Shown piece by piece: positions 33,131-44,400 of a stretch of 64,000 bases of DNA. The translations under genes and the position numbers were made by a program. The notes under the pieces are model-generated. The model was not told the DNA's origin. It was given only the letters and a program-made list of their open reading frames with translations, and searched no databases. The DNA comes from Rhizophagus irregularis (taxonomy: Eukaryota > Glomeromycota > Glomeromycetes > Glomerales > Glomeraceae). Each line of letters starts with the position of its first letter. Positions within the stretch are counted from its first letter, which is position 1. The stretch lies in the NCBI RefSeq assembly GCF_026210795.1, contig NC_089454.1:496001-560000 (forward strand), given 5' to 3'.

Positions 33131-34437
33131 TTATATTGCTATTTTTATAATTCTGATATTCGGCTTAGCCGTTTTTCAATTACAATAGATTTGCGCGAAA
33201 TTTTATTCGACGAATTAGAATTACGTGAGAATAATAATCTGAAAATAATGATAAACCACAAAAAAAAAAAATTGTAAATCTTTCCTTTTTTTTGATAACT
33301 GAGAAGAGATAAGTAAAACTAATGGACGATCATCTCTCCTGATATTTTATACGAATAAAATGTACATAATCCATTTTCAGGAGCCTTATCCGCACGTACG
33401 TGTAAGAAGTTTTTATAACTATTTTAATCGAACAATTAAATTTTTGCTTAAATGTTAATTTACATGCAAATTTAAATAAGGAATTTATTAAATTTTATTA
33501 GGGGAAAGTTTTATATTTGAATGTAATGGATAATACCTTTATGAACAATTCCGTGTTCATTGTTTATTATGTAACAATTCCTAATCGTGTAACGTAGTAA
33601 TTGATAAAAAAAAAATAAGGGATGATTGTTTTTCATTTTATTAAAAATAAATATTAGATAAACCCCTAAAAATATTTTAAGTTTAATACTATGGAAAAAC
33701 CTTATTAGAATAAATAAATTTTTTAATTCTTTGTACCCGGGCAAATTGGCGTGAATAGTATCATAATTCTGTAATTATTAAAGTCATTGTACATTACCCT
33801 TATGATCAAGAAAAAGATTTCAAAGATTTTCTCGGTTGTTATTAAACGTAAACGGTTAATAAGATTCCCAATGCATTATAATGATTCTTTCCAATTACAT
33901 CATTTACATATCTGCGGAAAATTCCGAATATCCGAAGAGAACGAAAAAAAAAATATTTATTTTTAAAGTTATCTTATCATGAGGGGTTTGTGGGAAAAAT
34001 TATTTCCCATTAATGTAATGACATGACTTGATTGACTTCTAAAAATATTTCTTGGCGAAAATAACTGATTCGGGTTATTCTATTGTTATTTATTTATGAC
34101 ACCATCAATTCTATTTCTCCAAACACAACATTTCTAGAAACTTTATCTGTAAAACTTGTATCAACTTTTTTTTTAACAAAGCTTTTCTTTATATTTTAAA
34201 ATAAAATACTTTTTTTTTTTCCATCAAATTTTCACATGGATAATTTTTTATTACAAAAATTTATATATATACTCTTTTAATCCGCTCTTCTTTTTTTTTT
34301 CTCAGAAACATTTTCAAAAAAAAAAAATAAAATAAATCCATAAAAATTTTCTTTTTTTTTTAAAAAAAAAAACTAATATACACACATACACACATACACA
34401 CACAAAAAAAAATTCATATTTAATAATAATAATAAAC
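32561..34437. other. Intergenic region with repeats derived from the upstream gene
   Basis: The first 570 bp is the degenerate array described separately. A mini-hairpin CGGC-TTA-GCCG lies at 33161-33171. The rest is AT-rich, ending in a T10A11 tract (34352-34372) and a CACACATACACAC stretch before the next start codon. A 77-codon minus frame (33511-33744) is not convincing. Confidence 0.6.
34352..34372. promoter_or_regulatory. T10A11 tract upstream of the Kre9-like gene
   Basis: A symmetric run of 10 T followed by 11 A lies 66 bp before ATG 34438. Equivalent junctions lie close upstream of three other starts in this window. Such rigid tracts usually exclude nucleosomes, so a promoter role is inferred. 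Confidence 0.35.
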
Positions 34438-35371
34438 ATGGTTCGTCTTGTAACTTTGACATTACTTCTTGCACTTATCACTTTAGTCTCTTCTCGTGAG
34501 TATTTTTTTTTTATTTTCAATTCCATAAATTTTCTTTCTTAAGAGAGATCGATTAAATACGAAATGAAAAGTCAATATCATCTTACTTAAAAATTCGATT
34601 TTTTTTTTTTTAAAAAAAAATTCAGAGTCTGTTTCGGTGTTAAATACCCCATCTGGACCTATCACTCAAGGAGCGAAAGTATTGGTCACTTGGGAAACAA
34701 TTGCACCAGCTACTCAACCAGGAGTTTTATCGGCTATCGCAAAGAGTACACAAAACACGACGGTATTATCAGATAATATTGATATTAATGCTAAGTCCTT
34801 CGATTGGGTAGTCAATGTAATACCTGACACGTATAGTCTCGCTCTTAATGATGGATCTGGAAATAAATTTTCTGGTCCAGTTGAAGTAATCGCAGGTATG
34901 TTCATTTTTATTTTCTTTATAGTAGCATATATTGTAATTTTTGCTAAAATAATTAAAATAATTTCTATTTTTTTTAGCAAAAAATCCACAAAGTCCCAAA
35001 ACTCCAGCCAAAGCTCCAGCTGGAGGAGCTTCACCACCACCACCACCACCACCACCACCAGCAGCAAAAGGAAAACTTGTCCGTAGAGCTCCCCAAAATA
35101 GTATGTATAACTAACTGGATGTAAATGTTTTTAAATGTTTTATTCAAACTTAACTTTTTTTAAAATTTTTTCAAAAAGGCGCACCAACTCAATCTCCAGC
35201 TGCAAAGTAAGAGTCTATCAAATAAATCATTGTTTTAAATTCAAACTAAATTTTATTTATTAATTTAATTTAATTCTCTATTTTAGGAGCAGTTCCACTT
35301 CTACTAAATCGGCATTTGATCTTTTATTAAGTCTTATGACCGTAGCCATTATTATGGTACATTCCGCCTAA
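34438..35371 (+). CDS. Secreted Kre9/Knh1-like GPI-anchored protein
   Basis: Five exons, 34438-34495, 34626-34895, 34978-35100, 35179-35206 (28 nt) and 35287-35371, give 187 residues. The N-terminus (MVRLVTLTLLLALITLVSS) is a signal peptide, with the first intron at its end. The mature part contains the pattern of a Kre9/Knh1-like N-terminal beta-sandwich (GPITQGAKVLVTWET, VVNVIPDTYSLAL, GNKFSGPVEV). A linker follows with PKTPAKAP and eight consecutive prolines. The C-terminus (STSTKSAFDLLLSLMTVAII) is hydrophobic after small residues, as expected for GPI attachment. The family is linked to beta-glucan assembly and cell-surface display; the exact role here is inference. The start is the only in-frame ATG giving a signal peptide. 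Confidence 0.82.
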
Positions 35372-36648
35372 ACTATATATTGTTAGAGACTAAGATTAGA
35401 TATTATATTACATAATTTATTTTCATGTGGGACGAGTCGGGTGAAAATAATTTCTTTAGTATTATAACATTTAGTTTAAAAACATTCTAGTTTATAACAT
35501 TTAGTTTTCAATTCTATACTAATATAATTTTAGTCCCAAAAAAAAAAAAATAATAATAATAATAAAATAAAATTAAAATAAAATTAAAATAAAATAAAAT
35601 AAAAAATAATTGATTTTTTTTTATCCGAAAATTTTTTTTTTTGATTTTGTACATGTTCCAACTTACTAAGAGAATTCGCTGTGGCAGACTGACAGTACCC
35701 CCAAACAGAATAGTTTGATCAGGTCCGAACACCCTGATATTTTTTTTTAAGTCGAATGCGGGCTAATCGCTCTGGTAATATGACGACTTCGCCTTGATAA
35801 TAAGTCAGTGGAAGTACCTCCAACAGATCCAACAGAATAGTTTGATCAAGTCCGAACACCTGATATTTTTATTAAAAGTCGCGTGCGCTCTGTTGAATCG
35901 AGAAGAATTTTAATATGACGACTTCGCTTTGGTAATAAGTCAATCACTCTGTTGAACCGATAATAAAGTTTTCCAACGTTCAACGTTCCAGTATGCTATA
36001 CTTTCGACTGACATTGGAATTCTTTAATTCTTTTTTTCTAACGCGTACACGCGAAAGAAATATACTTCGGAAAGCATTTTTATTGCGTGTTCTGCGAGTT
36101 CAAGCTCATCAAATGCCATTCGTGATCCATTATTAGATCTGTGAAAAAGAATTAGTAAAAGGAACAAACGCCCAAGCCAAAGACCACTCCAACATCTTAA
36201 ACTTTGACGATACTATATAAAATATTAAAAAGTTCTTTTTAATGAAAATTGAAAATTTCATCATGACAAATAATGTCATTATTTCCCGTTTATCACGTTT
36301 ACACTTAAATGTAAATAAAAACTATGATGCAAAAATTGGCCGCTAATTTATCCTTAAAATAAGCTATTATAAATATAAATATTGTTCTCATAATAAATAT
36401 CTAAACTTTTTTTACACTTTCTTACAAATAATTTTTTTTCAACTGGAAACGCTCCATAATTGTATTATATTTTCGTAAAAATACAGCATTCACCTTTGTT
36501 CGAATATAAATTTGAAAATTTCACTATACTACTTTGAAACATCAAGATCAAAATCTATTTTCTACATTAATAATTAAAGGTTAAAAAAAAACACACTTTT
36601 TTTTTTCGAATAACATACATGAATTTCATATCTTACCTATTGGTCCAG
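35372..36648. other. Intergenic region with a 128-bp tandem duplication
   Basis: Sequence after the Kre9-like gene contains A/T-rich simple repeats (35530-35640) and two copies of a 128-bp unit (35681-35942). Downstream sequence to the convergent F-box gene is AT-rich with nothing recognised. Confidence 0.65.
35681..35942. repeat. Two-copy imperfect tandem repeat, about 128 bp unit
   Basis: Copy A (35681-35808) and copy B (35809-35942) share AACAGAATAGTTTGATCA, then GTCCGAACACC, TGATATTTTT, and an end block AATATGACGACTTCGC followed by AATAAGTCA. A partial third unit (CACTCTGTTGAACCGATAAT) follows. It is more GC-rich than its surroundings. It resembles no RNA gene that I can name. Confidence 0.75.
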
Positions 36649-38733
36649 TTATTCCCATTTAACATTGAATTCCAGATTTGGAGCAGAATCTGGGGACATA
36701 TCAAATTCTTTAATTACCATTTTCTTTTCTTTACTATATTTCTCGATTAATCCTCTATAAACAACCCTATCCAGATGATGATCTCCATGAAAATTAAGGC
36801 GAAATTGCTTCAACTCCACCTTGCAATTATCAAAAAATCCTATCAATGAACTATCTGATAATACCATATGAATAAATTCCAAAGTATTCAAGCTTTTAGG
36901 TAAGATCTTTGCCATTTCAACAGTAAATCCGAAATTTATCAAACGACAAGATCTCGTCAAAGACAACTTTCTCATATTTATACATTTCTTTAAGATTGAG
37001 AATAAAGGTGGGATATCTTGTTTTTCGATAATAAACGTGCTGAAACTAGAAAGATTCTTATTACAATTCTCTAATATACCTTTAAGCAATTTATGATTAT
37101 TTTCACCTTCGTATTTGATGCTGAGCACGTTCAAATTCGATACCATATTATGGTTATTCATAATTTTAATAAAAGGATTAATACTATTTGACATTCTTAA
37201 TCCATCCGAGTAATCAATGAAATCAAGTTTCAAAGTCTTCAAATTCGGGAAAGATGCATGATTAAAAATTCTTAGATGGCGTAATCTCATATTTACTTGA
37301 ACCAAAGATAAGTTTTCCAACTGCTTGCATTTTAACAATGATTCAAATCCAAAATCATTCCCAATATTTGCATTTGTTAATTTGAGCTTCTTTAACGTAT
37401 TCGCCTGAGATTCCAAACTGGAAATAACTCCAGATATATTACCTAATTTATCAATGATATAACCCAAACTATCTCCCTTGATTCTTACTTGTTCAAGTTG
37501 TTTTTGTGATTTAATAAATTTCATCAATGGTTCTTGAAGATCATTAAGATTAAAGTCGTTAATTCCAAGAACTCTCACGTTTTTAGAAAGTAATGCTAAA
37601 GACGAAAGAACGTGATTTTTATAAATGCATCCACTAATTTCAACACTTCTCAGCTTTTTAAATGTCATTTTTTTCTTTTCGTATGCAATAGCAAACAAGC
37701 TTATAAAAAACATATCAAGTCTCGTGATGAACTGTTCAACAGCTTTTTCGTCAAAACCATAATTGTAATGAAAAATGGAAGTTGGTGGTTCTCGCTCGGA
37801 AGGTTCTCCGAATAAATCATTTTCATCCAAATGAAGAATAATCTTTTCAATAATAGCACCTCTTTTTACTATAATTCTCATGATTGTAAAGACAAACCCA
37901 AAAACTTGTTCTATTTCTGGAACCTCTGGCAGGGGAATATTAATATCTAAATTAAATGATCCCATTTCAATATCATTCAAATCATTCTGAAGAACTTCTT
38001 TTCCTTTCCCCTTTTCTAAATTATTTTTTTCTGAGGAAGTAGCTCCATTAAACATATTTTTTATTTTACTTTCCTTATCTTTAACGTATTTCATAACAAG
38101 GAGGAAAATATTATGAAAATCAATATGTGTTATAAAAGAAGGATAATCAAAAGACGTATCTGATGGCAGAGAACATTCTATATCGTCATCATCATCATCA
38201 TCCGTCTCATCCTCAAGATCATACTCATCACTATCCTCATAATATTCGTCGTAATCTTCTTCATCGTCCACATCATATTCGTCGTATTCATCATCGTATT
38301 CATCAGAATTCAGTTCATCATCGTCATCGCTGTCTTCGTTATCGTCATCACCGTGATCCTTATGTTCACTATGAATACTAATATCGCTATCAATTTCCTT
38401 AATATCATCCTTACTCTTCTCTTTTGCTTTTTCGTTATCTTCGACATTAACTTCAATTTCTTGCTCATCATGAGAATCTTTCATAATTTTGTCATAATTC
38501 TCACGTATAAATCTTTTCATAAATTCTTTATCCTTTACGATGAATTTCAAAAGAAGAGGAACAATCTTGGTATGATTTTTTAAATCAACATCACCACGAA
38601 ACGGATTCTTCCAAAGATATTTTATACCGTTGCGACACCAGTTACGATTTACTAGTATAATAGAATGTAATGTTTTGATATCGTTAATATTAATAAAGAT
38701 TTCTTGTAAAATTTCGTTTGGAAAAGGCGCCAT
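36649..38733 (-). CDS. F-box protein with acidic linker and LRR-like C-terminus
   Basis: An intronless frame of 694 residues starts at ATG 38733. Residues 1-40 (PNEILQEIFININDIKTLHS, VNRNWCRNGIKYLWKNPF) are a typical fungal F-box. An extreme Asp/Glu/Tyr-rich stretch follows at about residues 95-190 (plus-strand 38160-38450). The rest contains repeating leucine-rich segments (LKKLKLTNANIG, LENLSLVQVNMRLRHLRI, LNTLEFIHMVL) suggesting an LRR-type substrate-recognition surface. The likely role is substrate adaptor of an SCF ubiquitin ligase; the target is unknown. F-box families are large in AM fungi (background knowledge). The T9A10 tract at 38749-38767 lies just upstream of the start codon. No splice signals interrupt the frame. 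Confidence 0.85.
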   Translation of the reverse strand: MAPFPNEILQEIFININDIKTLHSIILVNRNWCRNGIKYLWKNPFRGDVDLKNHTKIVPLLLKFIVKDKEFMKRFIRENYDKIMKDSHDEQEIEVNVEDNEKAKEKSKDDIKEIDSDISIHSEHKDHGDDDNEDSDDDDELNSDEYDDEYDEYDVDDEEDYDEYYEDSDEYDLEDETDDDDDDDIECSLPSDTSFDYPSFITHIDFHNIFLLVMKYVKDKESKIKNMFNGATSSEKNNLEKGKGKEVLQNDLNDIEMGSFNLDINIPLPEVPEIEQVFGFVFTIMRIIVKRGAIIEKIILHLDENDLFGEPSEREPPTSIFHYNYGFDEKAVEQFITRLDMFFISLFAIAYEKKKMTFKKLRSVEISGCIYKNHVLSSLALLSKNVRVLGINDFNLNDLQEPLMKFIKSQKQLEQVRIKGDSLGYIIDKLGNISGVISSLESQANTLKKLKLTNANIGNDFGFESLLKCKQLENLSLVQVNMRLRHLRIFNHASFPNLKTLKLDFIDYSDGLRMSNSINPFIKIMNNHNMVSNLNVLSIKYEGENNHKLLKGILENCNKNLSSFSTFIIEKQDIPPLFSILKKCINMRKLSLTRSCRLINFGFTVEMAKILPKSLNTLEFIHMVLSDSSLIGFFDNCKVELKQFRLNFHGDHHLDRVVYRGLIEKYSKEKKMVIKEFDMSPDSAPNLEFNVKWE

Positions 38734-40193
38734 TTTTTTTTTCTTTTCTTTTTTTTTAAAAAAAAAATCTAGGGAACGAAAAGGAACGGAGATTTTTCGA
38801 CTGATTGTGATCTTTATATGTAAAAAAATTCACATGCTCGAGGCTTATTAACACATCTTGAGCATATTACTTTACTATAAATGTTAGGTAAACACGCCAC
38901 CGATTATTCGATTTATTGCTTGTACTCATGTGAATTTTGTAATCCGAGTAATATTAAAATGATGGATTACTTCATGAAGGTATGATCTACTGGAATGGGA
39001 GTTTTAAATTTATTTTTTTCATAGGCTGATTTATTTAATACTTAAAAATATTTTATGATTGATTTTTATTTGAAAAACTATATAAGATCTAAAGTATAAA
39101 ATAACTTTATTTTCAAACTTTCATACCAGCAATAAATAAATGAAGTTTGATCAGGGTTTTCTTCAATACTTCTTCCAACTCATCTTAGTTTTACTTTAGG
39201 CAAATTTCACATATACAAAGTTATTACAAATAACTGTTAAATACTAATCAAGAAAAAGAAATAAATAAATCAGATTAATTCTTCCTTTGGAAGTAATGTT
39301 ATGGAATGTTATGGTTTGAATATCCTCAACCTTGATTGTAAAGTATCTATTTTGAAATTTGAAAAAACGTTAAAAATAAAAGATACCTTAAGCTTGATCC
39401 TGAGAGCATCATCACTTCATTTAAATAATTTTATGTTATAGGTAATAACCTTCAATATTTTTTCGCTTCCATTTGTTCGTCCTTCATTGAGACTAAAACT
39501 GTTAGTAGTTTCACCCTTTAAATTAATGACTACTTATATTGAATACTGAAAAATCTCGCTTCCATTTTGTTCGTCCCAATAGCTTACTCTTTCATATTAT
39601 CCGCAATTCCAAATACTCAAATATTTGTGCGTCAAAATGTATAATTAAAGGTAAGAATTAAGGTTTGAAATTTATGCAGCTTTTTATATTCATTTGCACT
39701 TCTATAATGTTTGTCATACAAATGTTAGTCGGATACAAAAAACTAGAAATCACGTGATAATACTATTAAGTTTTTTATCAAGTTTTAATCTTTTAGACTG
39801 CAATAAATGTGGAATGATTCTGTAGAAAATACTAAAGAAGCCAATACCAAGAAAAGAAAAAAAAGGAACTAATGGTTATTAAATAAATTAATGAGATAGG
39901 TGCTATTTATGTCGTGCTTTTTTCCGGTTGATTCTTTTTCATTGTTCTTTTCAATGATACATTATTCCAAATATGAAAATAGCAAATTCCAAATAGAAAT
40001 TAATTAATTTTATAATAAAACGGGTAGAGTCATATTTGTACATTTTTTGAATCATCTGACACTTAATTATTAAAACAGGCCATTTATATTCTAAATCTGG
40101 TAACGTACAAGTTATTAACGGAATAAATACTCCACTACCTCAATTTATATTTATATCACCTAATTCCATCATCTTTTTATTTAGTTAAACAAA
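38734..40193. other. Divergent intergenic region between the F-box gene and a small membrane-protein gene
   Basis: AT-rich, no coding exon visible. It must hold both promoters. Two related blocks around 39468 and 39555 share CTTCCATTTGTTCGTCC / CTTCCATTTTGTTCGTCC, so a short duplicated segment is present. Confidence 0.55.
38749..38767. promoter_or_regulatory. T9A10 tract upstream of the F-box gene
   Basis: The T-run/A-run junction lies 16-34 bp upstream of ATG 38733 on the minus strand, in the same position class as the tracts before 34438, 57972 and 60248. Promoter or 5' UTR role is inferred. Confidence 0.35.
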
Positions 40194-40741
40194 ATGTCAA
40201 TCGAAGATATCAATTCCTTAAAAGTACCTTCATCTCTTTTAACGCACTCGAAAAATAGGTCCGTGTCATCTTTAAGTACTAAAGATTCACATGAAATAAA
40301 TATCGAAGATGAAATTCCATTATTATTAACCTCGCCTAAACCAATTCATAATAATAAACCTAGTTCCGAAGAAATTTATTATAATAAATTTTCAAATGAC
40401 TCTATAATTTATCATCTTCATATAAATCATACAAATTCTTCAACAAAAAAAGATAAAATAAAAAAGAAAAGGCTATGTAGAAAGATTAAAGAATTCTGGA
40501 ATTGGTTGATTGATCCTAGGCATCCAAAGAGAAAATCTCCTCTTATCATATTAATTATTTTGGCCATAGTTTTATCAATATGTAAGTAAATACAGTAATT
40601 TTACGAAGTCTATTTAATTCAATATTAACGTTAAAAACTTTTTATAAAGTTGCAATTAAAGGATTTCGCGATTCAACAATATATATTCTTGCAACCATGG
40701 TTATCATTTTCCCAGCCTTACTTTATCTTTGCAAATCATAA
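40194..40741 (+). CDS. Small protein with two C-terminal membrane helices, unrecognised
   Basis: Two exons, 40194-40581 and 40650-40741, give 159 residues. The donor is GTAAGTAAA inside the first hydrophobic helix (SPLIILIILAIVLSI). Exon 2 supplies FAIKGFRDSTIYI and a second helix (ATMVIIFPALLYL), ending CKS. The N-terminal 115 residues are polar, Ser- and Asp-rich, then basic just before the membrane (KKRLCRKIKEFWNWLIDP). The topology suggests a small hairpin membrane protein with a cytosolic N-terminus. No family is recognised. The joined exons give a complete second helix, which supports the splice. Confidence 0.65.
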
Positions 40742-41487
40742 AAAGTAATATGATTTTCCAAGAAATTTATTATTAATTAGTAATTACAAATTAGAAAGAT
40801 CACTAATAGGAATTTAATTTTGAGATCTTCGTATAAGAAATTTTCTCGAATGTAACGTAACAATTGTAACACGTACCTCCTTTCTTTTACCTTAATCGTA
40901 ATTGATTCTATTTTTTTTTCTTTATAAATGTATTCCTTTTGATTAAAGACTCACATGTCACAATTCACATAGATTAATGTTATATACTAACGTAAAATAG
41001 AAACAAAATTAAATAATAATCGATGGTGATACATTTTGTACTACCGACAGTAAGTCGTAATGCGCATCCAAAAAGTCGAAAATTCCCATTATTAAGAACC
41101 CCGCAAAGGGAGTATTTACTTATTCTTAAAGAATTTGAAAAGATTTTCTTTATGAAAATTGATGATTTATTTTAAGGAGGTTATTTATGATCTGTAAGCA
41201 CATTGAACTTTCACGAGGCTGTTATAAGGATTTTCTTTTCATTTTATTTTAATGAAACAAATTATCTAATTTGTTAGGTACTGCGGTTTGTCATGATTTA
41301 CAAATAAAATAAAATAGAAATTCATTTTATCAGGATATTGATTCTTTTTAATGAGAAAAAAAATTTTTCGTTCGACAACAATATGTCGAATTTTTTGTAA
41401 TATTTAAGCCTCTTATATTTTAATTTAATTAATTTAAATTAATTTTAATTAATAATAATTGTCATTCTTTGAATCGATTTCAACGAC
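40742..41487. other. Intergenic region
   Basis: AT-rich sequence between two plus-strand genes. A palindromic AATTTAATTAATTTAAATTAATTTTAATTAA-type stretch lies just before the next start (about 41420-41455). Nothing else is identified. Confidence 0.55.
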
Positions 41488-44400
41488 ATGAATTATCAAG
41501 AAAGTACTACCTCAATGGATGAGGACCCAGCTATTTCGGATTTTAAAGATGGAACTTTCACTCCTTCTTTAACAAGAGGTTCAGTAATAACGTACACTAC
41601 TGATCTTGAAGATAGTAGTGTATTATCAACGGAAACTGAATTGGATCGTGATTATATGGACACAGTAAAAAGAAAGAGTGCTAAGAGTCTTTCAATACCA
41701 ATCAATAATTCTCCTTTTTATCGTCGAAGAAGGTTTTGGGCTGTTTGTGGAGCTTTTTCAGTTATTCTTTCCGCTATATTTATTCCTCTTTTATTCCTGG
41801 TCATAATTCCAAATGTAGCTCAAAGCTCAGTTAATGATTCACAAATTAATTTTGATGCTATAAACATTACAAATCCAACAAATGATAGTTTCATCGTTAG
41901 TATGTCAGGAACAACTAGTGGAACTGGTCCATTTAGTGCCACAATAACGTTTAATGGACCCGTGGATATTTCATATAATGGTGCTATCATTGGGTCCGTC
42001 GAATTAGATCCTATTGAAGTTTCTGGTGGAAAAGGTACTTTAGCAGGAGAAAAAAGATTATTTGTCATTAGAGATAAAGCAGCTTTTAATGACTTTACAT
42101 CAAAAGTATTGTCAGCAAAAGAATTTGAATGGACCTTACAAGGAAAAGCGAGCGTGAAAACATTTGGAATGAATCTAAATAATTTAAAAGTAAATAAAAA
42201 ACTTACAATTCCTGGTAGCAATAATTTTAACACATCAGTGTTAGATTTAAAAATGACTGAAAATCAAGATAAAACAATTTCCTTAGAAATACTAACAAAT
42301 GTATATAATCCTTCTCCTATTGGAATTGAAATTGGAGATATGACTGCGCAACTTAGTTATAATCAAACTTTAATAGCTACCACAATAGCCAAAAATGTCT
42401 TTATTGGTGCTAAAGCAAATAATATAACCTTGACAGGGGTAACAAAGGCACCAGCAACAGAACAAGATAGGTTAAATATGATAGCAGTTACAAATAGTTT
42501 TCTTACAAATACACCGCTTATCACTTCAGCTAATATATTATCTATAGTACCTAAAAATGGACCAGTAGATTGGTTAAATTCAGCTGTCAAGGGTTTTTCA
42601 TTATCTGCCACAGTTGGGAATAATCCTAATCCTCTAAAACTTATAAGCAATCTTGACCTTGGTGAAGAAACCTTAAAATTTACAACTGATGAACCATATT
42701 CTCCTACAATCTCCTCGAAAAATGTAGTCGCCGATTATGCTTTACCTTTTAATATTAATTTCAAAATTTTAGAAGTAGGTCAAAAAATAACTATAGCACG
42801 TGATAACAAAGATATTATTACACTTGAAAGTCCTGAAGTACCAGTAATCAGTACCCCAAATCAATTATCCCTTAATATTTCAGAAACAAAATTGCAAGTT
42901 CTTGATGCTGGAAAATTCTCCGACCTTCTTGCAGATTTAGCAACGAATAAAGAATCCGAAGTTGTTGTCTATGGAAAAACAACTATTCTCACTAATACTG
43001 ATATACTTGGTCAAGCTTTAATTCAAGGAATTCCCTTTAACTTAACTACAACATTTCAAGGTTTCGATCAATTTAATAGCGATGGAAATCCTCCTGTTGT
43101 TCAAGATCTTACCATTTTATCCGGAAGCTCCAATCAACTATTTATGGGTATCATCGTAGTTCTTACAAATCCTTCAAAGTATTCTACATCCGTCGGACAA
43201 GTATCATTTGATATGTTCTACAAAGACAAAAAAATTGGTACCACTGTTATCCCAGATTTATCTGTTGTTCCTGGACCTAACCCCGTTACTGTCATGGCTA
43301 TTTTAGATGATCCAGGAAAAAATCCTGATACAGTAGAACTTTTCAAATTATTTCTTACCGGTCAGTCAGCTACCGTAAATATCAAAGGGAACGAACATTC
43401 AACTAATATAACTAGTTTAATACCAGCATTCAAATCCATCAATATTCCATCAAGTATGCCTCCTCTCAAAACACCATTCATCAAAAGTTCTAGAATTGTC
43501 TTTGATAATCAAACTGCGACTACTAATGTTTCGACAGGAATTGTTGAAATGACAAATCCTTTTGTAGCTCCAATTTCAATTTATGCTATGAACTCATCAT
43601 TTAGTTTTAATGGAATTGAACTTGGATCACTTGAACAAAATAATTATAATAATCCAATCTTTATTCCTGGCAACACAGATCAAACTCTTCAATTTCCTGT
43701 TAAAATGGTATTGGATCCCGTCGTATCATTTACAGTATTAAGAACTTTAGCTTTACAAAATAATTTGGATGTCACTGTTCTTGATTCATTAATCGCTCTT
43801 AGTAATGTTTCCGTTCCTGGGGCTGATCCAAATGCAAATCCTACTCCAGAGGTTATCCAATCATTTGATATGGCAAAATTTGTTACAACAGCAATGGCTA
43901 AAATCCCTGTCACTGTTACTATGGATTCTCAAGTTGCCATCGGAAATTATTTTATGTCAATGTCATATAAACAAGATATTATCGCGACCACTGATCAAAG
44001 CATCTTAAATATGGTTCCTGCGCTTGCAGCACCACTTATAAATCATATGATAGGTCAATCAGAAATGTCTTTTGATTCGATATTTGTTCAAAATATCGAT
44101 GTTAATTCTTTTGATACTGTAGCTAGTGGTCAGATTTTAAATGCAGGTTCACTTCCTGCTACAATTAGTTTTCCAGGTGGTGCATATCTTTATTCGGAAA
44201 ATACTCTTCTTGGACAAGTACTCGTACCTCCTATAACAACTGGTGGTGATAATAGATTCAATAATGTTAGTAAATTCATCATAGCTGATATTCCAACATT
44301 TTCAAGTTTCTCTGCAAAATCTTATTCAGCTCAATCTGTCTCGATGGAACTTGCATCTGATAATGTCATGATTACATCATTCGGACTTCCGATAGGCCCA

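Noticed and set aside
36000-36180. Coding-like patch with GAGTTCAAGCTC
   Set aside because: No frame stays open for more than a few codons and no splice sites link it to a gene.
38163-38381. His-rich plus-strand frame (72 codons)
   Set aside because: It is the complement of the acidic linker of the F-box gene.
41820-42650. Minus-strand frames of 137 and 95 codons
   Set aside because: They lie within the DUF3712 gene and have no independent support.
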